Assembly (NCBI RefSeq): GCF_001552175.1 | Contig: NZ_BCQR01000029.1 | Location: 1-64,000 of the forward strand | Length of the DNA stretch: 64,000 nt | Origin: Actinomadura kijaniata NBRC 14229 | GTDB lineage: Bacteria > Actinomycetota > Actinomycetes > Streptosporangiales > Streptosporangiaceae | Direction: 5' to 3' | Shown: positions 9,644-17,916 of the stretch, in pieces | Numbering within the stretch: position 1 is the first letter of the stretch | Layout of the letters: each line of letters starts with the position of its first letter | Notes under the pieces: model-generated | Databases searched by the model: none | Told to the model about the DNA's origin: nothing | Seen by the model: the letters and a program-made list of their open reading frames with translations, nothing else | Translations under genes and position numbers: made by a program

Positions 9644-10531
9644 ATGAGCGACGCGATCACCACTGGTTCGGTCGAGGCCGGCGGCCTGGAGTTCGGGTAC
9701 CTGGCGGCGGGCCCCGAGGACGGCCCGCTGGCGTTGTGCCTGCACGGGTTCCCCGACTCGGCGCACACCTGGCGGCACCTGCTGCCGGAACTGGCCGGCG
9801 CCGGGTACCGCGCCGTCGCGCCGTTCATGCGGGGGTACGCGCCCACGCGGGTCCCCGAGGACGGCGCGTTCCAGACCGGGGCCCTGGCCGCCGACGCGGT
9901 CGCGCTGCACGAGGCGCTCGGCGGGGACGGGAACGCGGTGATCATCGGGCACGACTGGGGCGCGTTCGCGACCTACGGGGCCACCGCCCACTCTCCCGGG
10001 CGCTGGCGGAAGGCCGTCACCCTGGCGGTCCCGCCGCTGGGGGCGATGATGAACGCGTTCTCCTCCTACGAGCAGCTCAAGCGGTCCTTCTACATCTTCC
10101 TGTTCCAGACGCCGCTGGCCGAGGCGGTGCTGGACCGCGCGTTCGTGGAGGGGCTGTGGCGCGACTGGTCCCCGCCCGGGGCCGAGGTCGCCGAGAACGT
10201 CGACCGTGTCATGGAGTGCCTGGCCACGCCCGCCAACGTCGCCGCCGCGGTCGGCTACTACCGGGCGATGCTCAACCCGTCGCGCCTGCTCGACCGGTAC
10301 GCGGCCGAGCAGCGGTCGGCCTCCCGGACGGGGGAGCGGCCGGTCCTCTACCTGCACGGCGCGGCCGACGGCTGCCTCGGCGCGGACGTGGTGATGTCCG
10401 ACCCGGCGGCGGTGCTGGCCCAGCTCCCGCCCGGCTCCCGCGCGGAGGTGGTCGAGGGCGGCGGTCACTTCCTGCAACTGGACCGCCCCGCCGAGGTGAA
10501 CCGCCTGATCCTGGACTGGCTCGCGGCCTGA
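9644..10531 (+). CDS. Alpha/beta hydrolase, epoxide-hydrolase-like
   Basis: A 295-residue alpha/beta hydrolase. The oxyanion motif HGFPDS is at about residue 34. The nucleophile elbow GHDWGA places Asp104 where serine hydrolases have Ser, which is the hallmark of epoxide hydrolases and haloalkane dehalogenases. The catalytic His lies in GGGHFLQL near the C-terminus. The Trp after the nucleophile is shared by both groups, so epoxide hydrolase is the better but not certain assignment. ATG 9644 has GGAGGCGAC just upstream. It sits before two P450 genes, so hydrolysis of P450-made epoxides is an attractive but untested idea. Confidence 0.82.
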   Translation: MSDAITTGSVEAGGLEFGYLAAGPEDGPLALCLHGFPDSAHTWRHLLPELAGAGYRAVAPFMRGYAPTRVPEDGAFQTGALAADAVALHEALGGDGNAVIIGHDWGAFATYGATAHSPGRWRKAVTLAVPPLGAMMNAFSSYEQLKRSFYIFLFQTPLAEAVLDRAFVEGLWRDWSPPGAEVAENVDRVMECLATPANVAAAVGYYRAMLNPSRLLDRYAAEQRSASRTGERPVLYLHGAADGCLGADVVMSDPAAVLAQLPPGSRAEVVEGGGHFLQLDRPAEVNRLILDWLAA

Positions 10532-10624
10532 GAGTGTGACGTGTGTCACCTCCCCGTCCATCCCCGGGCGCGCTTTACTCTGACACAGTTGGTGTAAACC
10601 GAATCTCGTTCTGGTCGATAGGCG

Positions 10625-11884
10625 GTGGGCACCGTGCTCAAGGTCGAGGACATCAACCTGACGGACATCGAGTTCTGGAACGGGCCGCGCGAGCGCCGTT
10701 ACGAGGCGTTCAAGGCCCTCCGCTGGGAGCCGGGTCTGATCCGGTTCGAGGAGCCGGAGGTCCCGCTCGTGCCGCGCGGCCCGGGCTACTACGCCCTCAC
10801 CCGGCACGCCGACGTGGTCGAGGCGTCCCGGCGGCCGCAGGACTTCTGCTCCGGGCGGGGCGCGATCAGCATCCCCGACATGCCGGGCGACCTGCACGAG
10901 TTCTTCGGCTCGATGATCAACATGGACGACCCGCGGCACGCCAAGATCCGCCGGATCGTGTCGCGGGCGTTCTCCCCGCGCATGATCCAGCGGTTCGAGG
11001 ACCAGGTGGAGGCGGTCGCGGGGCGGATCGTCGAGCGCGTCGCCGCCGGGGAGGGCACCGGCGACTTCGTCCACGACGTCGCGGTGCGCCTCCCGCTGAA
11101 GATCATCTGCGATCTGATGGGGATCGGCGAGGAGCACTACGACACCGTCGTCAACGCCACCAACGTCATCCTGGCGGGCCACGACGAGGAGTTCCTGCCG
11201 ACCGGGAACCCCGAGGAGGTCCCGCTGGCGCTGTTCGCGGCGGGCCAGACCCTCAAGGAGCTGGTGGAGGACCTGGGCCGCAGGCGCCGCGAGGACCCCA
11301 CCGACGACCTGACCTCCGCCCTGGTGACGGCCAACATCGATGGGGAGTCCCTCACCGACCAGGAGCTCGGCTCGTTCTTCATCCTGCTGGTCGTCGCCGG
11401 GAACGAGACCACGCGCAACGCCATCGCCCACGGCCTGGACCTGTTCACCCGCCACCCCGGGCAGCGGGCCGCGCTGCTGGAGGACTTCGAGGGCCGCGTC
11501 GCCGGGGCCGTCGAGGAGATCGTCCGCTACGTCTCCCCGGTGATCTGGATGCGCCGCACCGCCACCCGCGACACCGAGCTCAACGGCATCCCGGTCCGCG
11601 AGGGCGACAAGCTCGTCCTCTACTACGCCTCCGCCAACCGCGACGAGACGGTCTTCCAGAACCCCGACGCGTTCGACATCCTGCGCGACGACGTCAAGGA
11701 GCACATCGGCTTCGGCGGCCCCGGCCCGCACTTCTGCCTGGGCGCGCACCTGGCCCGCCGCGAGATCACGGTGATGTTCCGCGAGCTGTTCCGCCGCTTC
11801 CCCGACATCCGCGCCACCGGCGAGCCCGAACGGCTGCGCTCCAGCTTCATCAACGGCATCAAGCGACTGCCCTACACCGTCTGA
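10625..11884 (+). CDS. Cytochrome P450 (CYP125/CYP124-like), first of tandem pair
   Basis: About 419 residues, soluble bacterial P450. The I-helix oxygen-activation motif is AGNETTRNAIAHG, the K-helix ExxR is EEIVRYVSPV, and the haem loop FGGPGPHFCLGAHLARREI carries the ligand Cys near residue 371. The C-terminal ERLRSSFINGIKRL closely follows the mycobacterial sterol/fatty-chain hydroxylase clade (CYP125, CYP124, CYP142). Those enzymes oxidise terminal methyl groups of steroid side chains or branched lipids, so a lipid substrate is likely. Start choice is uncertain: GTG 10625 or GTG 10634, the latter with better spacing to GGTGGG. It needs a ferredoxin partner, and none is adjacent. Confidence 0.88.
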   Translation: MGTVLKVEDINLTDIEFWNGPRERRYEAFKALRWEPGLIRFEEPEVPLVPRGPGYYALTRHADVVEASRRPQDFCSGRGAISIPDMPGDLHEFFGSMINMDDPRHAKIRRIVSRAFSPRMIQRFEDQVEAVAGRIVERVAAGEGTGDFVHDVAVRLPLKIICDLMGIGEEHYDTVVNATNVILAGHDEEFLPTGNPEEVPLALFAAGQTLKELVEDLGRRRREDPTDDLTSALVTANIDGESLTDQELGSFFILLVVAGNETTRNAIAHGLDLFTRHPGQRAALLEDFEGRVAGAVEEIVRYVSPVIWMRRTATRDTELNGIPVREGDKLVLYYASANRDETVFQNPDAFDILRDDVKEHIGFGGPGPHFCLGAHLARREITVMFRELFRRFPDIRATGEPERLRSSFINGIKRLPYTV

Positions 11885-11975
11885 CCCGCCGGTCCCCCCG
11901 GCCCCGGGCCGCGTTGACACGGCCGCTCCGAACGCCAAGATGAGGTTCTGGGCGGCCGTTCACGAAGGGGACGCT

Positions 11976-13244
11976 ATGACCGCGACCGGTCCGGCACGGC
12001 TCGACGACATCAACCCCGCCGACCCGGCGTTCTGGATGCGCCCGGCACGGGAACGCGAGGAGGCGTTCGCGGTGCTCCAGGCCGCGGGGCGGCCCCAGCA
12101 CTTCCCCGAACCCGACCTGGAGGCGTTCGGCCTCGGCGCGGGTCCCGGCTACTACGCGCTGGTCCGGCACGCCGACATCGCCGAGGCCAGCCGCACCCCC
12201 CGGGTGTTCAGCTCCGAGCGCGGCATCGCCGGGCTGGTGGACCCGCCGGAGGAGTTCGCCGAGTTCTTCGGCTCGATGATCGTGATGGACGACCCCCGGC
12301 ACGCCCGGCTGCGCCGCATCGTGTCGCGCGCGTTCACCCCCCGCGTGATCGCCGGGCTGAACGACGGGATCCAGCGCGCCGCCGTCGAGATCGTGGAGGC
12401 GTTCCGGCCCAAGGGGGGCGGCGACTTCGTCGACGAGGTCGCGGCCCCGCTGCCCATGCGCGTCATCTGCGACATGATGGGCATCCCGCCCGAGAAGCAC
12501 GAACGCGTGCTGGAGCTGTCCAACATCATCATCGGCGCGGGCGACCCCGAGTACACCCCCGGCGCCGCGACCGCGGAAGAGGCGTTCCTCGCCAGCTACG
12601 AGGCCAGCAAGGAGCTGGCGGCCCTGGTCACCGACCTGGCGGCCGAACGCGCCGAACGCCCCACCGACGACCTCACCTCGGTGCTGGTGCACGCCAACGT
12701 CGAGGGGGAGAAGCTCGCCCACCAGGAGGTGGCGGCGTTCTTCATCCTGCTGGTCATCGCGGGCAACGAGACCACGCGCAACGCCATTGCCCACGGCCTG
12801 AAGCTGTTCACCCGCCACCCCGGGCAGCGGGCCGCGCTGCTGGAGGACTTCGAGGGCCGTATCGCCGGGGCGGTCGAGGAGATCCTCCGTTACGCGTCCC
12901 CCGTCACGTACATGCGCCGCACCCTGACCCGCGACCACACGCTGGGCGGCACGCCCATGAGGGAGGGCGACAAGGTCCTGATGTTCTACGGGGCGGCCAA
13001 CCGCGACGAGGCGGTCTTCAAGGACCCCCACGTCTTCGACATCGCCCGGGACCCGAACCCGCACCTGGCGTTCGGCGCGGCGGGCCCGCACTTCTGCCTG
13101 GGCGCGCACCTGGCCCGCCGGGAGATCACGGTGATGTTCCGCGAGCTGTTCACCCGCCTGCCCGGCATCCGCTCCACCGCCCCGCCGGAGCGCCTGCTCT
13201 CCAGTTTCGTCAACGGGATCAAGCATCTGGAGTGCGCGTTCTGA
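11976..13244 (+). CDS. Cytochrome P450 (CYP125/CYP124-like), second of tandem pair
   Basis: A 422-residue P450 closely similar to the upstream one; stretches such as FTRHPGQRAALLEDFEG are identical or nearly so, which points to tandem duplication. I-helix motif AGNETTRNAIAHG, ExxR in EEILRYASPV, haem loop FGAAGPHFCLGAHLARREI with Cys about 374. The substrate-recognition N-terminal third differs more, suggesting split specificity. ATG 11976 is chosen because AAGGGG precedes it, although the frame is open from 11940. The 91-bp gap from the first P450 lets both be read from one transcript. Expected reaction is NAD(P)H-dependent hydroxylation of a hydrophobic substrate through an unlinked ferredoxin. 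Confidence 0.88.
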   Translation: MTATGPARLDDINPADPAFWMRPAREREEAFAVLQAAGRPQHFPEPDLEAFGLGAGPGYYALVRHADIAEASRTPRVFSSERGIAGLVDPPEEFAEFFGSMIVMDDPRHARLRRIVSRAFTPRVIAGLNDGIQRAAVEIVEAFRPKGGGDFVDEVAAPLPMRVICDMMGIPPEKHERVLELSNIIIGAGDPEYTPGAATAEEAFLASYEASKELAALVTDLAAERAERPTDDLTSVLVHANVEGEKLAHQEVAAFFILLVIAGNETTRNAIAHGLKLFTRHPGQRAALLEDFEGRIAGAVEEILRYASPVTYMRRTLTRDHTLGGTPMREGDKVLMFYGAANRDEAVFKDPHVFDIARDPNPHLAFGAAGPHFCLGAHLARREITVMFRELFTRLPGIRSTAPPERLLSSFVNGIKHLECAF

Positions 13245-13286
13245 CCCGGAGGGATTGACCGGCCGGGGGCGGGCCGGTAGAAAGAG

Positions 13287-13314
13287 AACCACCCAGTTAT
13301 ATAGCTAGGTGGTT
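13287..13314. promoter_or_regulatory. 28-bp ArsR-type operator palindrome
   Basis: A near-perfect palindrome with arms AACCACC and GGTGGTT around an AT-rich TATATA core; 24 of 28 positions are symmetric. It lies just upstream of the ArsR-family gene and overlaps its ribosome site (AGGTGG). Such sites are typical for autorepressing ArsR proteins. Confidence 0.75.
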
Positions 13315-13320
13315 ATCTAT

Positions 13321-13656
13321 ATGACGGACACGGCCCCGCTCGACGCGACCTTCGCGGCGCTGGCCGACCCGACCCGGCGGGCCATCCTGGCCCGGCTGGC
13401 CCGCGGCGAGGCGACGGTCGGCGAACTGGTCGAACCCTTGGGGATGAGCCAGCCCGCCATCTCCAAGCACCTGAAGGTGCTGGAGCGGGCCGGGCTGGTG
13501 TCGCGCCGCCGGGACGCCCAGCGCCGCCCGGTCCGGCTGGAGGCCGCCCCCCTGCGGGAGGCGGCCGGCTGGCTGGAGGACTACCGGGCGCTGTGGGAGG
13601 AGCGCTACGGGAACCTCGACGCGCTGCTCCGGGAGATGAGGGGGGAGGGCGCGTGA
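13321..13656 (+). CDS. ArsR family helix-turn-helix regulator
   Basis: A 111-residue winged-helix protein. The segments FAALADPTRRAILARLARGE and MSQPAISKHLKVLERAGLVSRRRDAQ match the ArsR fold and its recognition helix. No cysteine cluster for metal binding is present, so it belongs to the non-metal group that commonly pairs with SRPBCC proteins. ATG 13321 has AGGTGG eight bases upstream. Its last codons overlap the next gene by four bases (GTGA), so the two are translationally coupled. A 28-bp palindrome directly upstream suggests autoregulation. Confidence 0.9.
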   Translation: MTDTAPLDATFAALADPTRRAILARLARGEATVGELVEPLGMSQPAISKHLKVLERAGLVSRRRDAQRRPVRLEAAPLREAAGWLEDYRALWEERYGNLDALLREMRGEGA

Positions 13657-14537
13657 GGACCGTCCACGTGGAGACCCCGGGCGCGACCGACATCGTCATG
13701 ACCCGGACCTTCGACGCGCCGCCCGCGATGGTCTTCGACGCCTGGACCCGGCCCGAGCTGCTGCGCCGCTGGCTCGGCGCGCGCGGCTGGCACCTGACGC
13801 GCTGCGAGGTCGACCTGCGGACGGGCGGCCGGTGGCGGTTCGAGTGGGCGGGCCCGGACGGCGCGTTCATGGCGAACGGCGGCGTCTACCGGGAGGTCGA
13901 CCGGCCCCGGCGGCTGGTGTGCACCGAGCGGTTCGACGACCAGTCGTATCCGGGGGAGACCCTGGTCGCCCACGACTTCGCCGACCTCGGTGGCACGACC
14001 CTGCTGACCAGCACCTTCCGCTACGCGACGCCGGAGGCCCGCGCCACCGTGCTCGCCTACCCGATGGCCCGCGGCGTCGCCGAGGGCTACGCCCGGCTCG
14101 ACCGAGTGCTCAAGGAGACACCCATGAACTGGACCCTGGAAGTCGTCGTCGTCCCCGTGTCCGACGTCGACCGGGCCAAGGAGTTCTACGCCGACCGGCT
14201 CGGCTTCGCCGTGGACCACGACACGAAGGTCGTCGAGGGCACCCGCGTCGTGCAGCTGACGCCGCCGGGCTCGGGCTGCTCGATCGTGATCGGCGAGGGC
14301 CTCACGACGATGGCGCCGGGCTCGCTGGAGGGCGTGCAGCTGGTCGTCAACGACGTCCGCAAGGCCCGCGAGCAGCTGGCCGAACGCGGCGTGGACGTCA
14401 GCGAGGTGATCGCCTTCGGCCCCGAGGGACAGCGCCCCGCGCGGGACGACGACGACCTGAACAACGTCGGCTTCGCCTACTTCACCGACCCCGACGGCAA
14501 CAGGTGGGCCGTCCAGCAGATCACCTCGCGGCCCTGA
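13653..14537 (+). CDS. Fused SRPBCC (AHSA1) - VOC/glyoxalase protein
   Basis: One open frame of 294 codons holds two modules usually encoded by separate genes. Residues about 5-150 are an AHSA1-like SRPBCC domain (TRTFDAPPAMVFDAWTRPEL and LRRWLGARGW). Residues about 158-294 are a vicinal oxygen chelate (glyoxalase-like) domain beginning MNWTLEVVVVPVSDVDRAKE, with a DPDGNRWAVQ ending. The GTG start overlaps the ArsR stop. Met158 (base 14124) is preceded by AAGGAG at the right distance, so a separate VOC protein could also be made. Neither module shows a complete known active site that fixes a substrate. SRPBCC domains bind hydrophobic ligands; VOC domains include detoxifying enzymes and resistance proteins. 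Confidence 0.8.
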   Translation: MRTVHVETPGATDIVMTRTFDAPPAMVFDAWTRPELLRRWLGARGWHLTRCEVDLRTGGRWRFEWAGPDGAFMANGGVYREVDRPRRLVCTERFDDQSYPGETLVAHDFADLGGTTLLTSTFRYATPEARATVLAYPMARGVAEGYARLDRVLKETPMNWTLEVVVVPVSDVDRAKEFYADRLGFAVDHDTKVVEGTRVVQLTPPGSGCSIVIGEGLTTMAPGSLEGVQLVVNDVRKAREQLAERGVDVSEVIAFGPEGQRPARDDDDLNNVGFAYFTDPDGNRWAVQQITSRP

Positions 14538-14558
14538 CCGGGGGCGCGGAGGGGCCGA

Positions 14559-14585
14559 GGGCCCCGGGCGGTCGCCCGAGGCCCC
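14559..14585. terminator. GC hairpin between convergent genes
   Basis: Inverted repeat GCCCCGGGCG / CGCCCGAGGC (14561-14570 and 14573-14582, one mismatch) with flanking G/C pairs, lying in the 63-bp gap between two converging stops. There is no T-run, so function as a terminator is only likely. Confidence 0.45.
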
Positions 14586-14600
14586 GGGGGCGGGCCGGCG

Positions 14601-16145
14601 TCAGCGCAGCTCGCGCTTGAGGATCTTGCCGGTGGCGGTCATCGGGAGCTCGTCGCGGAACTCCACGATGCGCGGGTACTTGTAGTTGGCGAACTGCTGC
14701 TTGCCCCACTCGACCAGCTCGTCCTCGGTGACCTTGGCGTCCGGAGTGCGGATGACGTACGCCTTGATCTCCTCGCCGTGCGTCTCGTGCGGGACGCCGA
14801 CCACGGCCGCCAGCGAGACGTCCGGGTGGGTCATCAGGACCTCCTCCAGCTCCCGCGGGTAGACGTTGAAGCCGCCGCGGATGATCATGTCCTTGGAGCG
14901 GTCGATGATGTAGTAGTAGCCCTCCTCGTCGCGGCGGGCCACGTCACCGGTGCGGAACCAGCCGTCGCGGATCGCGTCGGCGGTCGCCTCGGGGCGCTTG
15001 TAGTACCCCTTCATGACGTTGTGGCCGCGGATGGCGATCTCGCCCGGGCCCTCGCCCTCGATCTCCTTCCAGTCCTCGTCGATGAGCTTCATCTCGACGC
15101 CCCAGATCGGCAGGCCGATCGAGCCGGGCTTGGTCGGGCGGTCGGGGCGGTTGAACGAGGCGACCGGCGAGGTCTCCGACAGGCCGTAGCCCTCCAGCAC
15201 GTCGACGCCGAACTTCTCCTTGACCCCCTTGAGGACCTCCATCGGCAGCGACGCGCCGCCGGCGACCGCGACGTTGATGTTCTCGCGGATCGCCGCGACG
15301 TCCTCGGGGGAGGTGTCGTCGGTGAGCAGCCCCCAGTACATGGTGGGCACGCCGGCGAACATGTTCACCTTCTCCTTGACCATCAGCCCGATCGCCTGCT
15401 TGGCGTCGAACCGCGGCAGCATCACCAGCGTGGCGCGGCGGTACATGCCGACGTTCATCACGCAGGTCTGCCCGAAGATGTGGAACAGCGGCAGCGTCAC
15501 CAGGAACGTGTCGTGCAGCGTCTTGGCGAACAGCGTGTCCGACACCATGACGTTGCTGAGCAGGTTGAAGTGCGTGAGCTCGGCGCCCTTGGGCTGGCCG
15601 GTGGTGCCGGAGGTGTAGAGGACGACGGCGGTGTCGGTCGGCTCGGTGAGCACCGACTCGAAGGTGCTCGGCTGGCCTCCCAGCGCCGCCCAGAACAGCT
15701 CGGCGCCCTCGATCGGCGACTCGGTGGTGGCCAGCGAGGCCGGCATCAGGAAGAAGTGCTCACAGCCCTCGACCTGCTGGAACCCGGCGTGCCCCATCTC
15801 GCCGAGCGGCAGTTCGGGGGTGCCCTCGAAGCAGAAGAACGCCTTGGCGTCCGAGTCGCCGAGGTGGTAGGCGATCTCGCGCGGCTTGAGGAGCACGTTC
15901 AGCGGCACGACGACCGCCCCGGCCTTGAGCGCCCCGAAGTAGACCATCGGGAAGTAGGGCAGGTTCGGCGAGGAGATGGCGACCTTGTCACCGGGCTGGA
16001 TCCCGCGCGAGCGGAGCAGGTTGGCCACCTGGTTGGCCACCTGGTCCAGGAACGAGTAGGAGAGCCGGATGTCGCCGAAGACCACGGCGTCGCGGTCGGG
16101 GGTCTCGCGGGCGGCATCCTCCAGCAGCACGGAAAGGTTCAGCAT
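14601..16145 (-). CDS. Long-chain fatty acyl-CoA synthetase / AMP-binding ligase
   Basis: A 514-residue adenylate-forming enzyme of the FadD group. The AMP-binding P-loop is LYTSGTTGQPKGAELTH, followed by the GYGLSETSPV motif (A5), WFRTGDVAR (A7) and a C-terminal lysine in MTATGKILKRELR (A10). It activates a carboxylic acid to the acyl-adenylate and then to acyl-CoA in the cytosol. Chain length cannot be read from the sequence; a medium- or long-chain acid is the usual substrate. ATG 16145 has GAGGAG six bases upstream. It converges on the P450/SRPBCC block, which is consistent with lipid or side-chain breakdown in this neighbourhood. Confidence 0.88.
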   Translation of the reverse strand: MLNLSVLLEDAARETPDRDAVVFGDIRLSYSFLDQVANQVANLLRSRGIQPGDKVAISSPNLPYFPMVYFGALKAGAVVVPLNVLLKPREIAYHLGDSDAKAFFCFEGTPELPLGEMGHAGFQQVEGCEHFFLMPASLATTESPIEGAELFWAALGGQPSTFESVLTEPTDTAVVLYTSGTTGQPKGAELTHFNLLSNVMVSDTLFAKTLHDTFLVTLPLFHIFGQTCVMNVGMYRRATLVMLPRFDAKQAIGLMVKEKVNMFAGVPTMYWGLLTDDTSPEDVAAIRENINVAVAGGASLPMEVLKGVKEKFGVDVLEGYGLSETSPVASFNRPDRPTKPGSIGLPIWGVEMKLIDEDWKEIEGEGPGEIAIRGHNVMKGYYKRPEATADAIRDGWFRTGDVARRDEEGYYYIIDRSKDMIIRGGFNVYPRELEEVLMTHPDVSLAAVVGVPHETHGEEIKAYVIRTPDAKVTEDELVEWGKQQFANYKYPRIVEFRDELPMTATGKILKRELR

Positions 16146-16354
16146 GGCACTCCTCGCGCGGGGCTCGTCACCAGCCGGTTATTACCGACGAGTGTAGTTC
16201 TGGTCGGCCCCATCCTGGAGTATGAGGCTCCGCCCGCGCCATCCCCTACGGCCCATTGACGTGCGGATCTTCGTTAAGTGACCGATGAGTCACCACTTGG
16301 AGCGGTGCAGGGCCGGTCGGGGCGGGCGCGGGCGGGGCCGTGCGCGGCCGGACG

Positions 16355-16945
16355 TCAGCCGAAGTTGACGTCGGCGCAGGAGTAGAAGGCGTTCGCGGTG
16401 TCGGCGATGTCCCAGACCGCCAGGATCAGGTGGCGCCCGCGCTTGGCGGGCAGCGTGCCGGGGTGGGACACCGTGGACGGGGGCCGCTGGCCGCCGTAGT
16501 CGCGGCGCAGGAACGGCTGCGACTCCAGTGCCGCCCTGGTCAGCCGCTGGGACGGGCTCCATCCGTCGCGGGTGACGAAGTAGCGGAACGAGGTGGTCGC
16601 GTGCGGGGCGGTGAGCCGCCAGGTGAACGTGAACGAGCCGCCCGAGGGCACCGAGGTCGCGGGCCAGGCGCCGCCGCGCGGGTCGTCCAGCGGGGCCCAC
16701 CGGGAGTCCCCGGCGGCGCAGATCCTTCCGTCGGCGGGACCGGCCTGCGGGAAGCCCTTGGGGCCCTCCACGCTCTGCGGCTCCCACTGGATGGGGCCGC
16801 AGCCGGTCACCCGGCCGCTCGCGCACAGCGAGGACCGGCTCGGCGGCGAGGTGGTGTAGCCGTGCGAGAACGCCGGGGACGCCGGGATCAGCGGGAGCGT
16901 GACGGCGGCCGCGGCCGCCAGGGTGAGGGAGCGTTTGCTGGGCAT
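16355..16945 (-). CDS. Secreted lytic polysaccharide monooxygenase, AA10
   Basis: 196 residues with a signal peptide to Ser27 (cleavage after SPAFS). The mature protein then starts with His28, the N-terminal His of the copper histidine brace. The second brace His is His115 (LTAPHATTSF), and Phe195 near the C-terminus is the usual axial residue. The family start HGYTTSPPSRSSLC is clear. AA10 enzymes cut crystalline chitin or cellulose oxidatively outside the cell using copper and peroxide or oxygen. There is no carbohydrate-binding module. The W/Y-rich surface needed to tell chitin from cellulose cannot be judged here. The gene stands alone on the minus strand. Confidence 0.93.
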   Translation of the reverse strand: MPSKRSLTLAAAAAVTLPLIPASPAFSHGYTTSPPSRSSLCASGRVTGCGPIQWEPQSVEGPKGFPQAGPADGRICAAGDSRWAPLDDPRGGAWPATSVPSGGSFTFTWRLTAPHATTSFRYFVTRDGWSPSQRLTRAALESQPFLRRDYGGQRPPSTVSHPGTLPAKRGRHLILAVWDIADTANAFYSCADVNFG

Positions 16946-17036
16946 ACGTGATCCTCCTTGGCGGGGGTCGTGCGGGGGGAAGACCGGGGATCGAGGTCCG
17001 TAGCCGGATGCGGGGAGCGGACGCCTCCTTTCTTAT

Positions 17037-17049
17037 AGGAAACCTTCCT
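17037..17049. promoter_or_regulatory. Palindromic site in the LPMO / zinc-ribbon intergenic gap
   Basis: AGGAA-ACC-TTCCT is a short palindrome in the only AT-rich patch of the gap, about 90 bp upstream of the LPMO start. It is next to a TATAAG-like -10 read on the minus strand. It could be an operator controlling the LPMO; no regulator is identified. Confidence 0.4.
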
Positions 17050-17177
17050 GTCTTTTTTGGAGACTCGACGATCCCGCCACGGCCGTCAAGGCCCAAAACC
17101 ACCGCCCCCGGAAACCGGCGGGCCGCGCCGCTCGTTCTCGCTACGATGGCCCGTTCCGAAGCGACGAGAGGGACATC

Positions 17178-17792
17178 TTGCTCATCTTTGGCCTCCAGGT
17201 CGTGTACTTCACCCTCGGCAAGGGTGTCTTCCACTGCCCGAACTGCGGCGGCGACCGCGAGTACCGCCGCCGTCAGGGGCGCAACTTCTTCTCCCTGTTC
17301 TTCATCCCGGTCATCCCGCTGAACAAGACCGGCGACGAGTTCGTGCAGTGCGGCACCTGCAAGGGACGCTGGCACGTCGGCATCCTGGAGGTCCCGACCA
17401 CCGCGCAGCTGGCCGCCGTTCCCGCCCTGCTCATGCGGCTGGCCGCCGCCCAGGCCCTGCGCGCCGGGGACGTCACCCACCCCGCCGCCCGCGACCGCGC
17501 CGTCGCCGTCGTCCGCCAGGCGGGCGACGCCGGCTACGGCCCGCACGTGCTGGACGGCGACCTGGGCCGCCCGTTCGACCAGGTCCGCGCCGAGATGGCG
17601 CACAACTCCGGGTCGCTGGCCCCCGAGGCGCGCGAGAACATCCTGCGCGCCGCCGCCGAGATCGCCCTCACCGACGGCCCGCTGAGCGTCTCGGAGGAGG
17701 AGACCCTGCACGCCGTGGGCGCCGACCTCGGCCTCACCCGCATCCAGATCGGGGGCGTGATCTCCCTGGCCCGCCAGTCCACCGGGTTCTGA
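17178..17792 (+). CDS. Zinc-ribbon protein with TerB-like C-terminal domain
   Basis: 204 residues. The N-terminus carries two CxxC pairs (CPNCGG at about residue 20 and CGTCKG at about residue 59), forming a zinc ribbon with a hydrophobic insert FFSLFFIPVIPLNK that may touch the membrane. The C-terminal half (about 130-200) is helical, with ENILRAAAEIALTDGPLSVSEEETL resembling TerB/DjlA N-terminal helices that often bind metal through acidic residues. Function unknown; related proteins are widespread in actinobacteria. The TTG start at 17178 follows GAGAGGGAC. It is divergent from the LPMO gene and ends at a strong hairpin. Confidence 0.8.
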   Translation: MLIFGLQVVYFTLGKGVFHCPNCGGDREYRRRQGRNFFSLFFIPVIPLNKTGDEFVQCGTCKGRWHVGILEVPTTAQLAAVPALLMRLAAAQALRAGDVTHPAARDRAVAVVRQAGDAGYGPHVLDGDLGRPFDQVRAEMAHNSGSLAPEARENILRAAAEIALTDGPLSVSEEETLHAVGADLGLTRIQIGGVISLARQSTGF

Positions 17793-17802
17793 GCCCGGCC
17801 CG

Positions 17803-17848
17803 CGCCGCGCGGCCCGCCAGGGAGATCTTCCCGGCGGGCCGCGCGGCG
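17803..17848 (+). terminator. Strong hairpin after the zinc-ribbon gene
   Basis: Perfect 16-bp stem CGCCGCGCGGCCCGCC / GGCGGGCCGCGCGGCG, extended by GGGA/TTCCC pairing inside the loop, 11 bases after the stop and followed by TTCACG. Confidence 0.8.
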
Positions 17849-17916
17849 TTCACGGGGCGTTCACCGCCCCCCTCGAAGATCATCGGCGGCCCCGACCCCT
17901 CCGCGCAAAGGCCCCG

